A DNA stretch of 64,000 bases from Achromobacter arsenitoxydans SY8 (GTDB lineage: Bacteria > Pseudomonadota > Gammaproteobacteria > Burkholderiales > Burkholderiaceae_B), in the NCBI RefSeq assembly GCF_000236785.1, contig NZ_AGUF01000032.1, positions 1 to 64,000 of the forward strand. The letters run 5' to 3'. Positions 38,597 through 47,151 of the stretch are shown one piece after another; the stretch's first letter is position 1; every line of letters starts with the position of its first letter. Both the position numbers and the translations under genes were made by a program. The notes beneath the pieces are model-generated. The model did no database searches, was not told the DNA's origin, and worked only from the letters and a program-made list of their open reading frames with translations.

Positions 38597-39448
38597 ATGA
38601 TCAAGAAGCTGATTGGTGCCGTGGCCTTGATGCTCACGTGTACCGCTACTTTCGCCGCCGGAGGCGGCTTCCCGCTGGACAAGGCGCCGTACCGCGTCAA
38701 CGACATGGCGTCGCTGCAAAATGGCGCCAAGCTGTTCGTCAACAACTGCCTGAACTGTCATAGCGCGTCCTCGATGCGCTACAACAAGCTCAAGGACATC
38801 GGGCTGACCGACCAGCAAATCAAGGAAAACCTGCTGTTCACCGGCGAAAAGGTGGGCGACATGATGCACATCGCCATGACCGCCAAGGACGCCAAGCAGT
38901 GGTTCGGCACGACGCCCCCGGACTTGTCCGTGATCGCGCGCGCCAAATCCGTGAACGCCGGCCCCTCCGGAGCCGACTACATCTACACCTACCTGCGCAC
39001 GTACTACCGCGACACCTCCCGCGCCACGGGCTGGAACAACCTGGTTTTCCCGGCCGTCGGCATGCCCCACATCCTGTGGCAAGACCAGGGTCCGCGCGAA
39101 CTCACCACGGTCGCCATGCACGAGGTCGAAGGCAAGGAAGGCGCCCCCAAAACCTGGGAACGCGTCACGACGGTGTACGATGCTCAAGGTTTTTCCACGG
39201 TCAAGGCCGAACCGGTAGACAATTACCGCGGCCATGCCACCTTCGAGGCCAAATTTAAGGCCGCCAACCCGGCCCAAACCGCAACATACGACAACGACGT
39301 CGCCGACCTGACCGCGTTCATGTCCTGGATGGCTGAACCGGTCCAGACACTCCGTGTCCGAATCGGCGTCGGTGTCATGTTGTTCCTGCTCCTGTTCTTC
39401 TTTGTTACGTGGCGCCTGAATGCCTCGTACTGGAAACACGTGCGCTAA
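38597..39448 (+). CDS. petC: Ubiquinol-cytochrome c reductase, cytochrome c1 subunit
   Basis: PetC carries the covalent c-type heme that passes electrons from the Rieske centre to soluble cytochrome c. The 283-residue precursor has a signal peptide ending at FAA, the heme motif CLNCHS (Cys51, Cys54, His55), a distal Met region, and a C-terminal membrane anchor (VGVMLFLLLFFFVTWRL). It is the last gene of petABC. Confidence 0.97.
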   Translation: MIKKLIGAVALMLTCTATFAAGGGFPLDKAPYRVNDMASLQNGAKLFVNNCLNCHSASSMRYNKLKDIGLTDQQIKENLLFTGEKVGDMMHIAMTAKDAKQWFGTTPPDLSVIARAKSVNAGPSGADYIYTYLRTYYRDTSRATGWNNLVFPAVGMPHILWQDQGPRELTTVAMHEVEGKEGAPKTWERVTTVYDAQGFSTVKAEPVDNYRGHATFEAKFKAANPAQTATYDNDVADLTAFMSWMAEPVQTLRVRIGVGVMLFLLLFFFVTWRLNASYWKHVR

Positions 39449-39506
39449 CCGCAACGCCCCGCCAGGTTCCCAACCGGCCCCGTTTTAATACAGGGACGGA
39501 AGAGGC

Positions 39507-39528
39507 GGATAGGGCTGTACGCCTATCC
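39507..39528 (+). other. Leader hairpin upstream of sspA
   Basis: GGATAGG (39507-39513) pairs with CCTATCC (39522-39528) over an 8-base loop. It lies just upstream of the terminator-like hairpin before sspA. Confidence 0.45.
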
Positions 39529-39542
39529 CGTCTGGCAATTGG

Positions 39543-39583
39543 GGCCAGCGCCTGCTAGATTTAGGCGCTGGCCTTTCGTTTTT
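39543..39583 (+). terminator. Intrinsic terminator between petC and sspA
   Basis: GGCCAGCGCCT (39543-39553) is the exact reverse complement of 39563-39573, giving an 11-bp stem with a 9-base loop, followed by TTTCGTTTTT. It ends only 19 bases before the sspA start codon. Confidence 0.85.
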
Positions 39584-39602
39584 CAATAAAGGACTTACCG
39601 CC

Positions 39603-40214
39603 ATGATGGTGCTCTATTCCGGAACCACGTGTCCGTTTTCGCAACGCTGCCGCTTCGTGTTGTTCGAAAAGGGTATGGATTTCGAGATCCGCGACATCGA
39701 CCTGTACAACAAGCCCGAAGACATCTCGGTGATGAACCCGTACGGTCAAGTGCCCATTCTGGTCGAACGCGACCTGGTCCTGTACGAGTCGAACATCATC
39801 AACGAGTACATCGACGAGCGCTTCCCCCACCCGCAGCTCATGCCCGCCGACCCGGTCATGCGCGCCCGCACGCGCCTGTTCCTCTACAACTTCGAGAAGG
39901 AACTGTTCGTTCACGTCTCGACGCTGGAAGACCGCAGCGCCAAGCCCGACGAAAAGAAGCTGGCGAACGCGCGCCAGAACATCCGCGACCGCCTGGCCCA
40001 GCTGGCTCCCATGCTGCTCAAGAACAAGTACATGCTGGGCGAAGAGTTCTCCATGCTCGACGTGGCCGTGGCTCCGCTGCTGTGGCGCCTGGACCACTAC
40101 GGCATCGAACTGCCCAAGAACGCGGCTCCGCTGCAAAAGTACGCCGAACGCATCTTCTCGCGTCCGGCCTACATCGAAGCGCTGACGCCTTCGGAAAAAG
40201 TGATGCGTCGTTAA
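39603..40214 (+). CDS. sspA: Stringent starvation protein A
   Basis: SspA is a GST-fold protein that binds RNA polymerase and alters transcription under stress. The 203-residue protein has SGTTCPFSQRCRFVLFEKGMDF, MNPYGQVPILVERDLVLYESNIINEYI, and a helical C-terminal domain. The position after petABC and before sspB is conserved in beta-proteobacteria. AAAGGA precedes the start. A strong terminator sits immediately upstream, so transcription may be controlled by read-through. Confidence 0.95.
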   Translation: MMVLYSGTTCPFSQRCRFVLFEKGMDFEIRDIDLYNKPEDISVMNPYGQVPILVERDLVLYESNIINEYIDERFPHPQLMPADPVMRARTRLFLYNFEKELFVHVSTLEDRSAKPDEKKLANARQNIRDRLAQLAPMLLKNKYMLGEEFSMLDVAVAPLLWRLDHYGIELPKNAAPLQKYAERIFSRPAYIEALTPSEKVMRR

Positions 40215-40227
40215 GGCTGGCTGTGTG

Positions 40228-40680
40228 ATGGGTGAAACTTCGACCAAACCGTACCTGATCCGCGCACTGCACGAATGGTGCACCGATAACGGCTACACGC
40301 CGTACATCACCGTGCAGGTCGACGAGCACACGATGGTGCCCGTCGCCCACGTGCGCGACGGCCAGATCACGCTGAACGTGGGCACGCTGGCCACCAACCG
40401 CCTGGTGCTGGGCAATGAATTCATCGAATTCCAGGCCCGCTTCAGCGGCGTGACCGAAAACGTCTACGTCCCCGTGGGCGCCGTCAGCGCCATCTACGCG
40501 CGCGAGACCGGCGCCGGCATGGGCTTCGAAGTCCAGCCCTACGAGCCGCCCGAAGAAGGCGCTCAAGGCGCGACGCAAAACGCCGCCGCGCCCGAGGGCC
40601 CGGACGCCGACCCCGCCCCCGGCGGCGATGACGGCGACGACGACGAACCCAAGCGTCCGCGCCTGACCATCGTCAAATAA
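40228..40680 (+). CDS. sspB: ClpXP protease specificity-enhancing factor SspB
   Basis: SspB brings ssrA-tagged proteins to ClpXP. The 150-residue protein has the substrate-binding core (PYLIRALHEWCTDNGYTPYI, NEFIEFQARFSG, VPVGAVSAIYARE). A disordered acidic linker follows, and the ClpX-binding tail ends PKRPRLTIVK. ATG 40228 is chosen over GTG 40225. It follows sspA by 13 bases. Confidence 0.95.
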   Translation: MGETSTKPYLIRALHEWCTDNGYTPYITVQVDEHTMVPVAHVRDGQITLNVGTLATNRLVLGNEFIEFQARFSGVTENVYVPVGAVSAIYARETGAGMGFEVQPYEPPEEGAQGATQNAAAPEGPDADPAPGGDDGDDDEPKRPRLTIVK

Positions 40681-40712
40681 CGCCCCCGACGCAGGGCCTG
40701 CATTTTTTTCAT

Positions 40713-40718
40713 TACAAT
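40713..40718 (+). promoter_or_regulatory. -10 element for tRNA-Thr
   Basis: TACAAT lies 30 bases before the tRNA in an AT-rich stretch after sspB. No clear -35 is present 17 bp upstream. Confidence 0.4.
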
Positions 40719-40748
40719 GCAGTCCCTGCGCGTGCCCCGGCACGCACC

Positions 40749-40824
40749 GCCGGTGTAGCTCAGTTGGTAGAGCAGCTCACTTGTAATGAGAAGGTCGAGG
40801 GTTCGATTCCTTTCACCGGCACCA
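40749..40824 (+). tRNA. tRNA-Thr (anticodon TGT)
   Basis: A 76-base cloverleaf: the acceptor arms GCCGGTG (40749-40755) and CACCGGC pair perfectly, with encoded ACCA at the 3' end. The D-loop (AGCTCAGTTGGTAGAGCA) and T-arm (GTTCGATTC) are canonical. Anticodon TGT at 40782-40784 reads ACA for threonine. Confidence 0.97.
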
Positions 40825-40836
40825 ATGGATTTCAGC

Positions 40837-40866
40837 AAAAAGCCCAACCGCGAGGTTGGGCTTTTT
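40837..40866. terminator. Bidirectional intrinsic terminator after tRNA-Thr
   Basis: AGCCCAACC (40841-40849) and GGTTGGGCT (40854-40862) form a perfect 9-bp stem over GCGA. It is flanked by A and T runs, so it can act for the tRNA and for the convergent GntP gene. Confidence 0.9.
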
Positions 40867-40874
40867 GCTTCGTA

Positions 40875-42263
40875 TCACCCCAGCGGCGGCAGCATGTCGA
40901 ACAGCAGCACCATCACCAGCCCCACCACCGCCACGATCGACTGCACGACCGAGATCGTCTTCGTGGCTTCGCCCATCGTCATGCCGAAGGATTCCTTTAC
41001 CATCCAGAAGCCCGCGTGGTTGGCATAGTTGAAGAACAGCGAACCGCAGCCGATCGACAGGGCGAGCAGCGGCAGATTCAGGGTGGGGTCGGCGCCGGCC
41101 AGCGGCGCCAGCAGGCCGGCGGCGCCCACGATGCCGACCGTGGCCGAGCCGGTGGACACCGACAGCAGCATGGCGATCAGCCAGCCCAGGATCAGCGGCG
41201 GGAAAGCGAACTGGTGGGTCAGGTGCACGATGGCGTCGCCCACCTTGGCGCTGGTCAGCACCTGCTGGAAGGCCCCGCCGCCGGCGATGATGAGCATGAT
41301 GCCGGCGATCGGCTTGAGGCTTTGACCCAACGCGCCGCGCAGCTTCTCGGCATCGCCCCCGCGCATGAAGACGAGGGTCACGGCCGCGAACAGCACGCCC
41401 AGCAGCATTGCGACCACCGGGTTGCCCAGGAAGGCGGCGACGTGCGTCACGCTGGAATCCTTGGGCAGCAGCATCTCGGCCAAGGCATGCACCAGCATCA
41501 GCAGGGCAGGCAGCAAGGCCGCCAGGACGCCCAGGCCCACGCTGGGCGCAGCTTTGCCGGATCCGTCTTCGCTCGTCGACGTGAACTGCTCAAGCAGCGC
41601 TTCGTCCGGCCGGGTCGTCATGCGCGGCGCAATGAATGCGCCATACAGCGGGCCGCCGAAAATCATGGCTGGCAGGGCGGCGATGAAACCGTAGATCATG
41701 GTCGGGCCGACCGTGGTCTTCAGCGTGGCGATCGCGGTCAGCGGACCCGGGTGCGGCGGCACCATGCCGTGCATGGCCGCCAAGGCCGAGATCACGGGCA
41801 CGCCAACATAGACATAGGCCGACCCCTTGAAGCGCTGCTGGCTTTCGAGCTTGCGCGCCACGCTGAAGATCAGCGGCAGCATCACCACCAGGCCCACTTC
41901 GAAAAACATCGGGATACCGATGACGAACGCGACCAGCGTCATCGCCCAGGGAATCATGCGGGGCGAGGTATGGCGCAGGATCGCATTGGCCAGGCGCTCG
42001 GTGGTGCCGGAATCAGCCAGGATCTTGCCCAGCATGGCGCCCAGCGCGATCACCACGCCTACCGCGCCCAGCGTTTTGCCCGCGCCGTCCGTCAGGTTCT
42101 TGACGATGGCCACCGGCGCCATGCCGGTAGCGAACCCGACGCCGATGGAGACGATCAGCAGCGCCAGCAGCGGGTGCATGCGGATGCGCGACACGATGAG
42201 CGCAACCAGCACCAGAACGCTCACCAGGGCGGTGAGCAGCAATTGAATGTCGAACGAAGACAT
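40875..42263 (-). CDS. GntP family permease
   Basis: A 462-residue transporter of the gluconate:H+ symporter (GntP) family, with about twelve or more hydrophobic segments and characteristic MHPLLALLIVSIGVGFATGM and MTLVAFVIGIPMFFEVGLVV. Members import sugar acids or hydroxy acids. The start at 42263 (MSSFDIQLLL) is chosen; upstream in-frame codons read as unlikely protein. It is the last gene of a leftward set after the amidase and Bug genes. Confidence 0.92.
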   Translation of the reverse strand: MSSFDIQLLLTALVSVLVLVALIVSRIRMHPLLALLIVSIGVGFATGMAPVAIVKNLTDGAGKTLGAVGVVIALGAMLGKILADSGTTERLANAILRHTSPRMIPWAMTLVAFVIGIPMFFEVGLVVMLPLIFSVARKLESQQRFKGSAYVYVGVPVISALAAMHGMVPPHPGPLTAIATLKTTVGPTMIYGFIAALPAMIFGGPLYGAFIAPRMTTRPDEALLEQFTSTSEDGSGKAAPSVGLGVLAALLPALLMLVHALAEMLLPKDSSVTHVAAFLGNPVVAMLLGVLFAAVTLVFMRGGDAEKLRGALGQSLKPIAGIMLIIAGGGAFQQVLTSAKVGDAIVHLTHQFAFPPLILGWLIAMLLSVSTGSATVGIVGAAGLLAPLAGADPTLNLPLLALSIGCGSLFFNYANHAGFWMVKESFGMTMGEATKTISVVQSIVAVVGLVMVLLFDMLPPLG

Positions 42264-42421
42264 GTATGAACCCAGAAAAAACGTGAGAGGTCGCGAGCCT
42301 TCTTCTGGGGCCATGATAAGGGATAGGCCAGCCGCCCGTCCCGGGCGTCCGCTGCACGGGCGAATTGGCATCGCGCGGCCGGTTTTCCATACAACTTGCT
42401 GAATGCCTGCGTCGTGCGCGC

Positions 42422-42445
42422 GCGGCGCGACCGATGTCGCGCCGC
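42422..42445. other. 10-bp hairpin between Bug and GntP genes
   Basis: GCGGCGCGAC (42422-42431) is perfectly inverted at 42436-42445 around CGAT. It lies 13 bases after the Bug stop codon and may modulate read-through into the permease gene. There is no T-tract. Confidence 0.5.
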
Positions 42446-42458
42446 ACAATCCGGTCCG

Positions 42459-43424
42459 TCAGTCCGGCTTGATCCCCGCCGCCTTGATGATCGCCACGTT
42501 GCGCTCCAACTCTGTTTCCACCTTGCGGCGGAACGCCGCGGGGTCGGAATAGGTGGCGTCGAAGCCCAGCTCCTGCAGCTTGGCGCGCGTGTCGGGTTCG
42601 GCCATGACAGCTTCGATCTCCTTGGACAGGCGCGCCACGATGAGCGCGGGCGTGCCTTGCGGCATGACCACGCCGAACCAGGTTTCGAAGTCATAGCCCG
42701 CCACGCCGCCTTCTGCGACCGTGGGCACGTCCGGGACCAGCGAGGAACGCGCACGGCCCGTCAGCGCCACGGCGCGGACCTTGCCGGCCTTGATCTGGGG
42801 CAGGCCAGCCACCAGCGTGTCGATCGACAGCGGAATCTGATTGCCGATCAGGTCGGTCATGGCGGGCGCGCTGCCGCGGTAGGGCACGTGCAGCAGCTTG
42901 GCGCCGGTTCGCTGGGCCAGCGATTCGCCGGCGATGTGCGGCGTGGAGCCGTTGCCGAAGGATCCAAAGCTGAGCGGTTGCGCGTCGGACTTGCTGACGA
43001 CGTCGCCCACCGTACCGATGCCGGTCTGCGGATTGGTCAGGATCACGAACGGCGTGCTGCCTGCGATCGCGACGTACTCGTAGCTCTTGATCGGGTCGTA
43101 GTTCAGGTTGGAATACAGCAGCGGATTCAGCGTGAACGTCGGCGCGCCCGTGATCATGAAGGTGTAGCCGTCCGGCGCGGCGCGCGCTACGGCGGACGCG
43201 CCGATGCTGGTGTTGGCGCCGGGCTTGTTCTCGACCACCACGGTCTGGCCCATCCGCGCGCCCAGCTTGGCGGCGAACAGCCGGCCGATGACGTCCGTCG
43301 ACCCGCCCGGCGGGAACGGCACGACCATGGTGATCGGCTTGCTGGGATAGTCCTGCGCCGACGCCAGGACCGGCACGGCGGCCAGGACGCACAGCGTGAG
43401 CGCGCGGGCGATGTGTTTGCTCAT
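42459..43424 (-). CDS. Bug/TctC family periplasmic solute-binding protein
   Basis: A 321-residue periplasmic binding protein with a signal peptide ending at ASAQ, then YPSKPITMVVPFPPGGSTDVIGR, VVVENKPGANTSIG and HVPYRGSAPAMTDL, all typical of Bug proteins. AAGGGGA precedes the start. It is between an amidase gene and a GntP permease gene and without TctAB, so it may sense or present the substrate to another transporter. Confidence 0.93.
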   Translation of the reverse strand: MSKHIARALTLCVLAAVPVLASAQDYPSKPITMVVPFPPGGSTDVIGRLFAAKLGARMGQTVVVENKPGANTSIGASAVARAAPDGYTFMITGAPTFTLNPLLYSNLNYDPIKSYEYVAIAGSTPFVILTNPQTGIGTVGDVVSKSDAQPLSFGSFGNGSTPHIAGESLAQRTGAKLLHVPYRGSAPAMTDLIGNQIPLSIDTLVAGLPQIKAGKVRAVALTGRARSSLVPDVPTVAEGGVAGYDFETWFGVVMPQGTPALIVARLSKEIEAVMAEPDTRAKLQELGFDATYSDPAAFRRKVETELERNVAIIKAAGIKPD

Positions 43425-43455
43425 TGAAGTTCCCCTTGTGTTGTTTGTCAGGTGT

Positions 43456-44892
43456 TTATTGCGGCAGCACCGGCGCATGGCGCCAGTACTGCGTGGCTTG
43501 CTCGAACGCATGGGCCAGTTGCAGCAGCGCATGCTCCTGGCGATAGCGCCCCACGATCTGGATGCCGACGGGTAGCCCGTCCTCGGAGAATCCGCAAGGC
43601 ACCGAGATGGCCGGGTGTCCCGTCAACGACAGGTAATAGCCCGACCGCATCCAGTCGATGTAGTTGCGCATCGGCGTGTCTTCGATGCGGTCCACGGACT
43701 CTTGCTCGGCCGGAAACGGCAGCACCTGGCTGACCGGTCCGATCATGAATTCATAGGTCTGCATGAAGGCATGCATACGCGCGAACAGCGCCGCACGGTC
43801 GCGCTCGGCCTGCACCACGGCTGCCGCCGTCTGCTTCAGCCCCAGTTCGATGTTCCATATCACCGAGTCCTTGAGCTGATCGCGATGATCGCGCAGCGCA
43901 GCCTCGTAGCCCACGGCGAAGGTCTGGCCGCGCAACGCCTGGAACGACGCGTCGGCGCCGGCGAAGTCGGGGCAGGCCGGTTCCACCCGCGCGCCCAGGT
44001 CGGCGAATACCGGCAGCTGGCGTTCCAGCGCGCGCACCACGGCCGGTTGCGTGGGCAGGCCGCCCCAGGTCGGCGCGTAGGCGATGCGCACGTCATTGAA
44101 GTCGCGCGCAAGGCTGTCCAGGAAGCGTGCAGGGTCCTGTTCGATCGCCAGCGGATCGCGGGCGTCCGGGCCAGCCGTGGCGGCCAGCAGCAGCGCCACG
44201 TCGGCCACGGTGCGCCCCATGGGCCCTGCGACCGTCAACGCGTTGTACGGGCTGGCAGTCGGCCATTGCGGCACGCGGCCGGGCGACGGGCGCAGGCCCA
44301 CCACATTGCAGAACGAAGCCGGGTTGCGCAACGAGCCGCCCATGTCCGTACCGTCCGCCAGCGACGCCATGCGCGTGGCCAGCGCCGCCGCCGCGCCGCC
44401 GCTGCTGCCGCCGGCCGTCATGCGCAGATCGTAGGGATTGCGCGTGGCGCCGAACACGGTGTTGAAGGTCTGCGAGCCCGCGCCAAACTCGGGCAGGTTG
44501 GTCTTGCCCAGCGTGATTGCGCCCGCCGCGCGTTCGCGGCTGACGATCAGGCTGTCGCGGTCCGGCACGAAGTCTCGATATAGCGGCGAGCCATAGGTAG
44601 TGCGCATGCCGGCCGTCAGGAACGAATCCTTGTGCAGGATCGGCAGGCCGTGCAGCAGGCCCAGGGGACGGCCGGCGGCCTGATGCGCGTCGGCCTGCGC
44701 CGCCCGCGCCATGGCGCCTTCGGCGTCCAGCGTCACCACGGCATTCACCTTGGGATTCCAGACGGCGATGCGGTCCAGGTGGGCGGCCATCACGTCGCGC
44801 GCGCTGACGTGGCCGGCGGCGATTTCGTCGCGCAACGCCGACGCGCTCAAGTCGCACAGCGTCGGGGTCATGGAGGTCGTCGTAAAGCTCAT
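43456..44892 (-). CDS. Amidase (amidase signature family)
   Basis: A 478-residue amidase-signature hydrolase with the Ser-cisSer-Lys triad: Lys in GLPILHKDSF, cis-Ser in TAGGSSGGAAAALA and the nucleophile Ser in DGTDMGGSLRNPA. The substrate amide is not identifiable from sequence. MSFTTTSMTP at 44892 is chosen, because earlier in-frame starts lie within the operator-like repeats of the divergent promoter region. MTPTLC at 44871 is possible. It leads an operon with the Bug and GntP genes. Confidence 0.9.
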   Translation of the reverse strand: MSFTTTSMTPTLCDLSASALRDEIAAGHVSARDVMAAHLDRIAVWNPKVNAVVTLDAEGAMARAAQADAHQAAGRPLGLLHGLPILHKDSFLTAGMRTTYGSPLYRDFVPDRDSLIVSRERAAGAITLGKTNLPEFGAGSQTFNTVFGATRNPYDLRMTAGGSSGGAAAALATRMASLADGTDMGGSLRNPASFCNVVGLRPSPGRVPQWPTASPYNALTVAGPMGRTVADVALLLAATAGPDARDPLAIEQDPARFLDSLARDFNDVRIAYAPTWGGLPTQPAVVRALERQLPVFADLGARVEPACPDFAGADASFQALRGQTFAVGYEAALRDHRDQLKDSVIWNIELGLKQTAAAVVQAERDRAALFARMHAFMQTYEFMIGPVSQVLPFPAEQESVDRIEDTPMRNYIDWMRSGYYLSLTGHPAISVPCGFSEDGLPVGIQIVGRYRQEHALLQLAHAFEQATQYWRHAPVLPQ

Positions 44893-44893
44893 T

Positions 44894-44920
44894 AGTATTG
44901 CCATGCGATACAAAGTATTG
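44894..44920. promoter_or_regulatory. Candidate IclR operator between amidase and IclR genes
   Basis: AGTATTG occurs at 44894-44900 and again at 44914-44920, 20 bp apart. ATACAAAGTAT (44908-44918) is a perfect inverted repeat (ATAC-N3-GTAT). The set lies directly before the amidase start and 108 bases before the IclR start. Confidence 0.45.
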
Positions 44921-45028
44921 AATAATCAACTTTATAGTGGGTATTCCGATGCCCGACAATTCGGGGAAACTAGCGCTCCCTGGCTGCTGCCGTGCCTGGC
45001 CGCCCCCGTCCACATCCAAGAACACGCC

Positions 45029-45841
45029 ATGACGACACGCACGCCTGAATCCACGCCAGCCTCATCGACAGACGCGCCGGACCCCGCCGACGACCCGCTG
45101 TTCGTCGCGTCGCTGGAAAAAGGCATGCGGGTGCTGGAGGCGTTCCGCGACGCCGCCGATTCACTTGGGCTGACGGAGATCGCCGCGCTGACAGGCCTGG
45201 GCAAAAGCGCCGCGCAGCGTTTCGTACACACCTGGGAACGGTTGGGCTATCTGGCCAAGGACGCCGCGACACGCCGTTATCGGCTTGGTCCGCGCGTGGT
45301 CGAGCTGGGTTATTTCTTCTTGCGCACCGATCGTCTGGTGTCCATGGCCGCGCCGCACCTGGTCGCATTGCGCGACCGCTGCGGATTGGCGGTGCACATG
45401 AGCGTGCTGGCGGGCAGCGACATGATCTATCTGCTGCGCCTGCCGAGCCGCCAGCTGACATTGGCAGAAATGCTGCCGGGCCGCCGCATGCCCGCGTGGT
45501 GCAACAGCGGCGGGCGCATGCTGCTGACGCAGCTGGACGACGACGCCGTCCGGCAGGCGATCCAGCGCACGCCGCCGCGCGCCTTCACGCCGCGTACCGT
45601 CGTGGAACCCGGTGCCCTGCTGAATCTGGTCCGGCAAGCCCGCGGCGACGGTTATGCGCTGACCGAGGACCAAGTGCTGCAGAACCAGGTAGGCGCGGCC
45701 GTGCTGTTGCGGGACGCGCGCGATGTCCCATTGGCCGCCATCAGTGTCAGCGCGCCGCGCCACGACTACGCGCTAGACCGCCTGCAGCGAGAGATCGTGC
45801 CCCAGTTGTTTCGCACGGCGCACGCGATCCAGCACGGGTAA
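45029..45841 (+). CDS. IclR family transcriptional regulator
   Basis: A 270-residue regulator with an N-terminal winged helix-turn-helix (LGLTEIAALTGLGKSAAQRF, then LGYLAKDAATRRYRLG) and a C-terminal IclR effector domain (RLPSRQLTLAEMLPGRRMPAW, GYALTEDQVLQNQVG). ATG 45029 follows a weak AAG-type ribosome site. It is divergent from the amidase-Bug-GntP operon, which it probably controls. Confidence 0.92.
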   Translation: MTTRTPESTPASSTDAPDPADDPLFVASLEKGMRVLEAFRDAADSLGLTEIAALTGLGKSAAQRFVHTWERLGYLAKDAATRRYRLGPRVVELGYFFLRTDRLVSMAAPHLVALRDRCGLAVHMSVLAGSDMIYLLRLPSRQLTLAEMLPGRRMPAWCNSGGRMLLTQLDDDAVRQAIQRTPPRAFTPRTVVEPGALLNLVRQARGDGYALTEDQVLQNQVGAAVLLRDARDVPLAAISVSAPRHDYALDRLQREIVPQLFRTAHAIQHG

Positions 45842-45863
45842 AGATGCGATTTTTCGCCTCGTT

Positions 45864-45892
45864 TTGCATTCTTTCGATTTTTTGTGCATAAT
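45864..45892 (+). promoter_or_regulatory. Promoter of tRNA-Asn
   Basis: TTGCAT (45864-45869) and CATAAT (45887-45892) are 17 bp apart, with TG upstream of the -10. Transcription would start near 45899, about ten bases before the tRNA. Confidence 0.65.
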
Positions 45893-45909
45893 TCGCCCCC
45901 TCTACCTGT

Positions 45910-45985
45910 TCCCCGATAGCTCAGTCGGTAGAGCGACGGACTGTTAATCCGCAGGTCGCTGGTTCGAGCCCAGCTCGGGGAGCCA
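45910..45985 (+). tRNA. tRNA-Asn (anticodon GTT)
   Basis: A 76-base tRNA with acceptor TCCCCGA (45910-45916) pairing with TCGGGGA, and encoded GCCA at the 3' end. The anticodon loop CTGTTAA holds GTT for asparagine. D-arm and T-arm (GGTTCGAGCC) are canonical. Confidence 0.97.
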
Positions 45986-46012
45986 AGAATTTTGCAGTAC
46001 CGCAGTATCCCT

Positions 46013-46045
46013 AAAAAAGCCCGCAACCTTGTTTGCGGGCTTTTT
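46013..46045. terminator. Intrinsic terminator after tRNA-Asn
   Basis: AGCCCGCAA (46018-46026) pairs with TTGCGGGCT (46033-46041), with an A-run before and a T-run after. Confidence 0.9.
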
Positions 46046-46123
46046 GCATTGGGACGGCGATGGCTTTGCTTTTCACTTGGCGTAGCATGGCCTGCATCGG
46101 CCACTGTCCCCTGAATTTCTTCC

Positions 46124-47044
46124 ATGCGTTCAACGCGATCCCTGCCCGCCCTGGTCTCTTTGCGCGCCTTCGAAGCGGCCGCGAGGCGGCTGAGCTTTTC
46201 CCAAGCGGCGCAAGAGCTGTTCGTCACGCAAAGCGCCGTCAGCCACCACATCCAGCGCCTGGAATCCGAGCTGGGCGTCGCGCTCTTTGAACGGCGCACG
46301 CGCGCCGTGGCGCTTACCGCCGCGGGTCAAGCCTATTACGACCACGTGCATGCGGCCTTCGAACTATTGCGCCGGGGCACGGACGAAATCCGCGCGCCTT
46401 CGGGCGCCAGGCATACCCTGCGGATCGGGCTGCTGGCTTCGTTCGCTACGCGCTGGCTGGCGCCGCGCCTGCCTGCTTTCGCGGCCGCGCACCCGGACAT
46501 CGAATTGCAGCTGCAACCCGACATCGAATTGGCGGACGTGGCCGGCGGCGAGGTAGACGCCGCGATTCGCTATGGCCGAGGCGGCTGGCCCGGCGTGCAG
46601 TCCGTGCTGCTGATGACGGAACGCCTGTCGGTCGTCTGCGCGCCGTCGCTGATCGCGGGCAGAAAGCGGCCGCGCACGCCGGCGGATCTGCTGCGCCATC
46701 CGCTGCTGGCGTCGCACACCAAACGGCCCTTTGAATGGGACGCCTGGGCGCGGCGGCATGGCCTGGACCTGGGCCGCGCCCGGACCGTGCGCCTGCACGA
46801 CTACAACATCGTCGTAGAAGCCGCGCTGGCGGGACAAGGGTTCGCGATGGGCCGGCACAGGCTGATCGGCCCTCAGTTGGCCAGCGGCGCGCTCGTGCCC
46901 GCACTGCCCGGCGCCGCGCTGGAGGATCCACACATCGGCTGGTGGTTCGTCACGCCGCGCGGTGCACTCTCCCAGCCCGTGCAGTCCCTGCGCGACTGGC
47001 TGGCGCAAATGGCTGCGGCATCCGGCGAGAACGGCACGCATTAG
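46124..47044 (+). CDS. LysR family transcriptional regulator, GcvA-like
   Basis: A 306-residue regulator with the N-terminal helix-turn-helix in the GcvA-like form (LPALVSLRAFEAAARRLSFS, QAAQELFVTQSAVSHHIQRL, ELGVALFERRTRAV). A C-terminal periplasmic-binding-like effector domain follows. It lies 107 bases upstream of a RidA-like gene and a class V aminotransferase gene in the same direction and may control them; it could also be autonomous. Confidence 0.9.
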   Translation: MRSTRSLPALVSLRAFEAAARRLSFSQAAQELFVTQSAVSHHIQRLESELGVALFERRTRAVALTAAGQAYYDHVHAAFELLRRGTDEIRAPSGARHTLRIGLLASFATRWLAPRLPAFAAAHPDIELQLQPDIELADVAGGEVDAAIRYGRGGWPGVQSVLLMTERLSVVCAPSLIAGRKRPRTPADLLRHPLLASHTKRPFEWDAWARRHGLDLGRARTVRLHDYNIVVEAALAGQGFAMGRHRLIGPQLASGALVPALPGAALEDPHIGWWFVTPRGALSQPVQSLRDWLAQMAAASGENGTH

Positions 47045-47151
47045 TTTTGCTCATGCGTACCGCGCAAGAATTGATTGGTCACGCGGCGCCGGGACCGATA
47101 GCATCGGGGTAGCCTCATGGTCTTTTCCAACCCCTACTCAGGTGAACCGCT

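Noticed and set aside
40690-40711. A terminator for sspAB just before tRNA-Thr (GCAGGGCCTGC followed by T residues)
   Set aside because: The stem would leave a one-base loop, which is not possible; a four-pair version is too weak to support.
40749-45985. tRNA-Thr and tRNA-Asn as integration sites of a genomic island
   Set aside because: No integrase, no direct repeat of a tRNA 3' end and no composition shift were seen. Both tRNAs have their own terminators and ordinary flanking genes.
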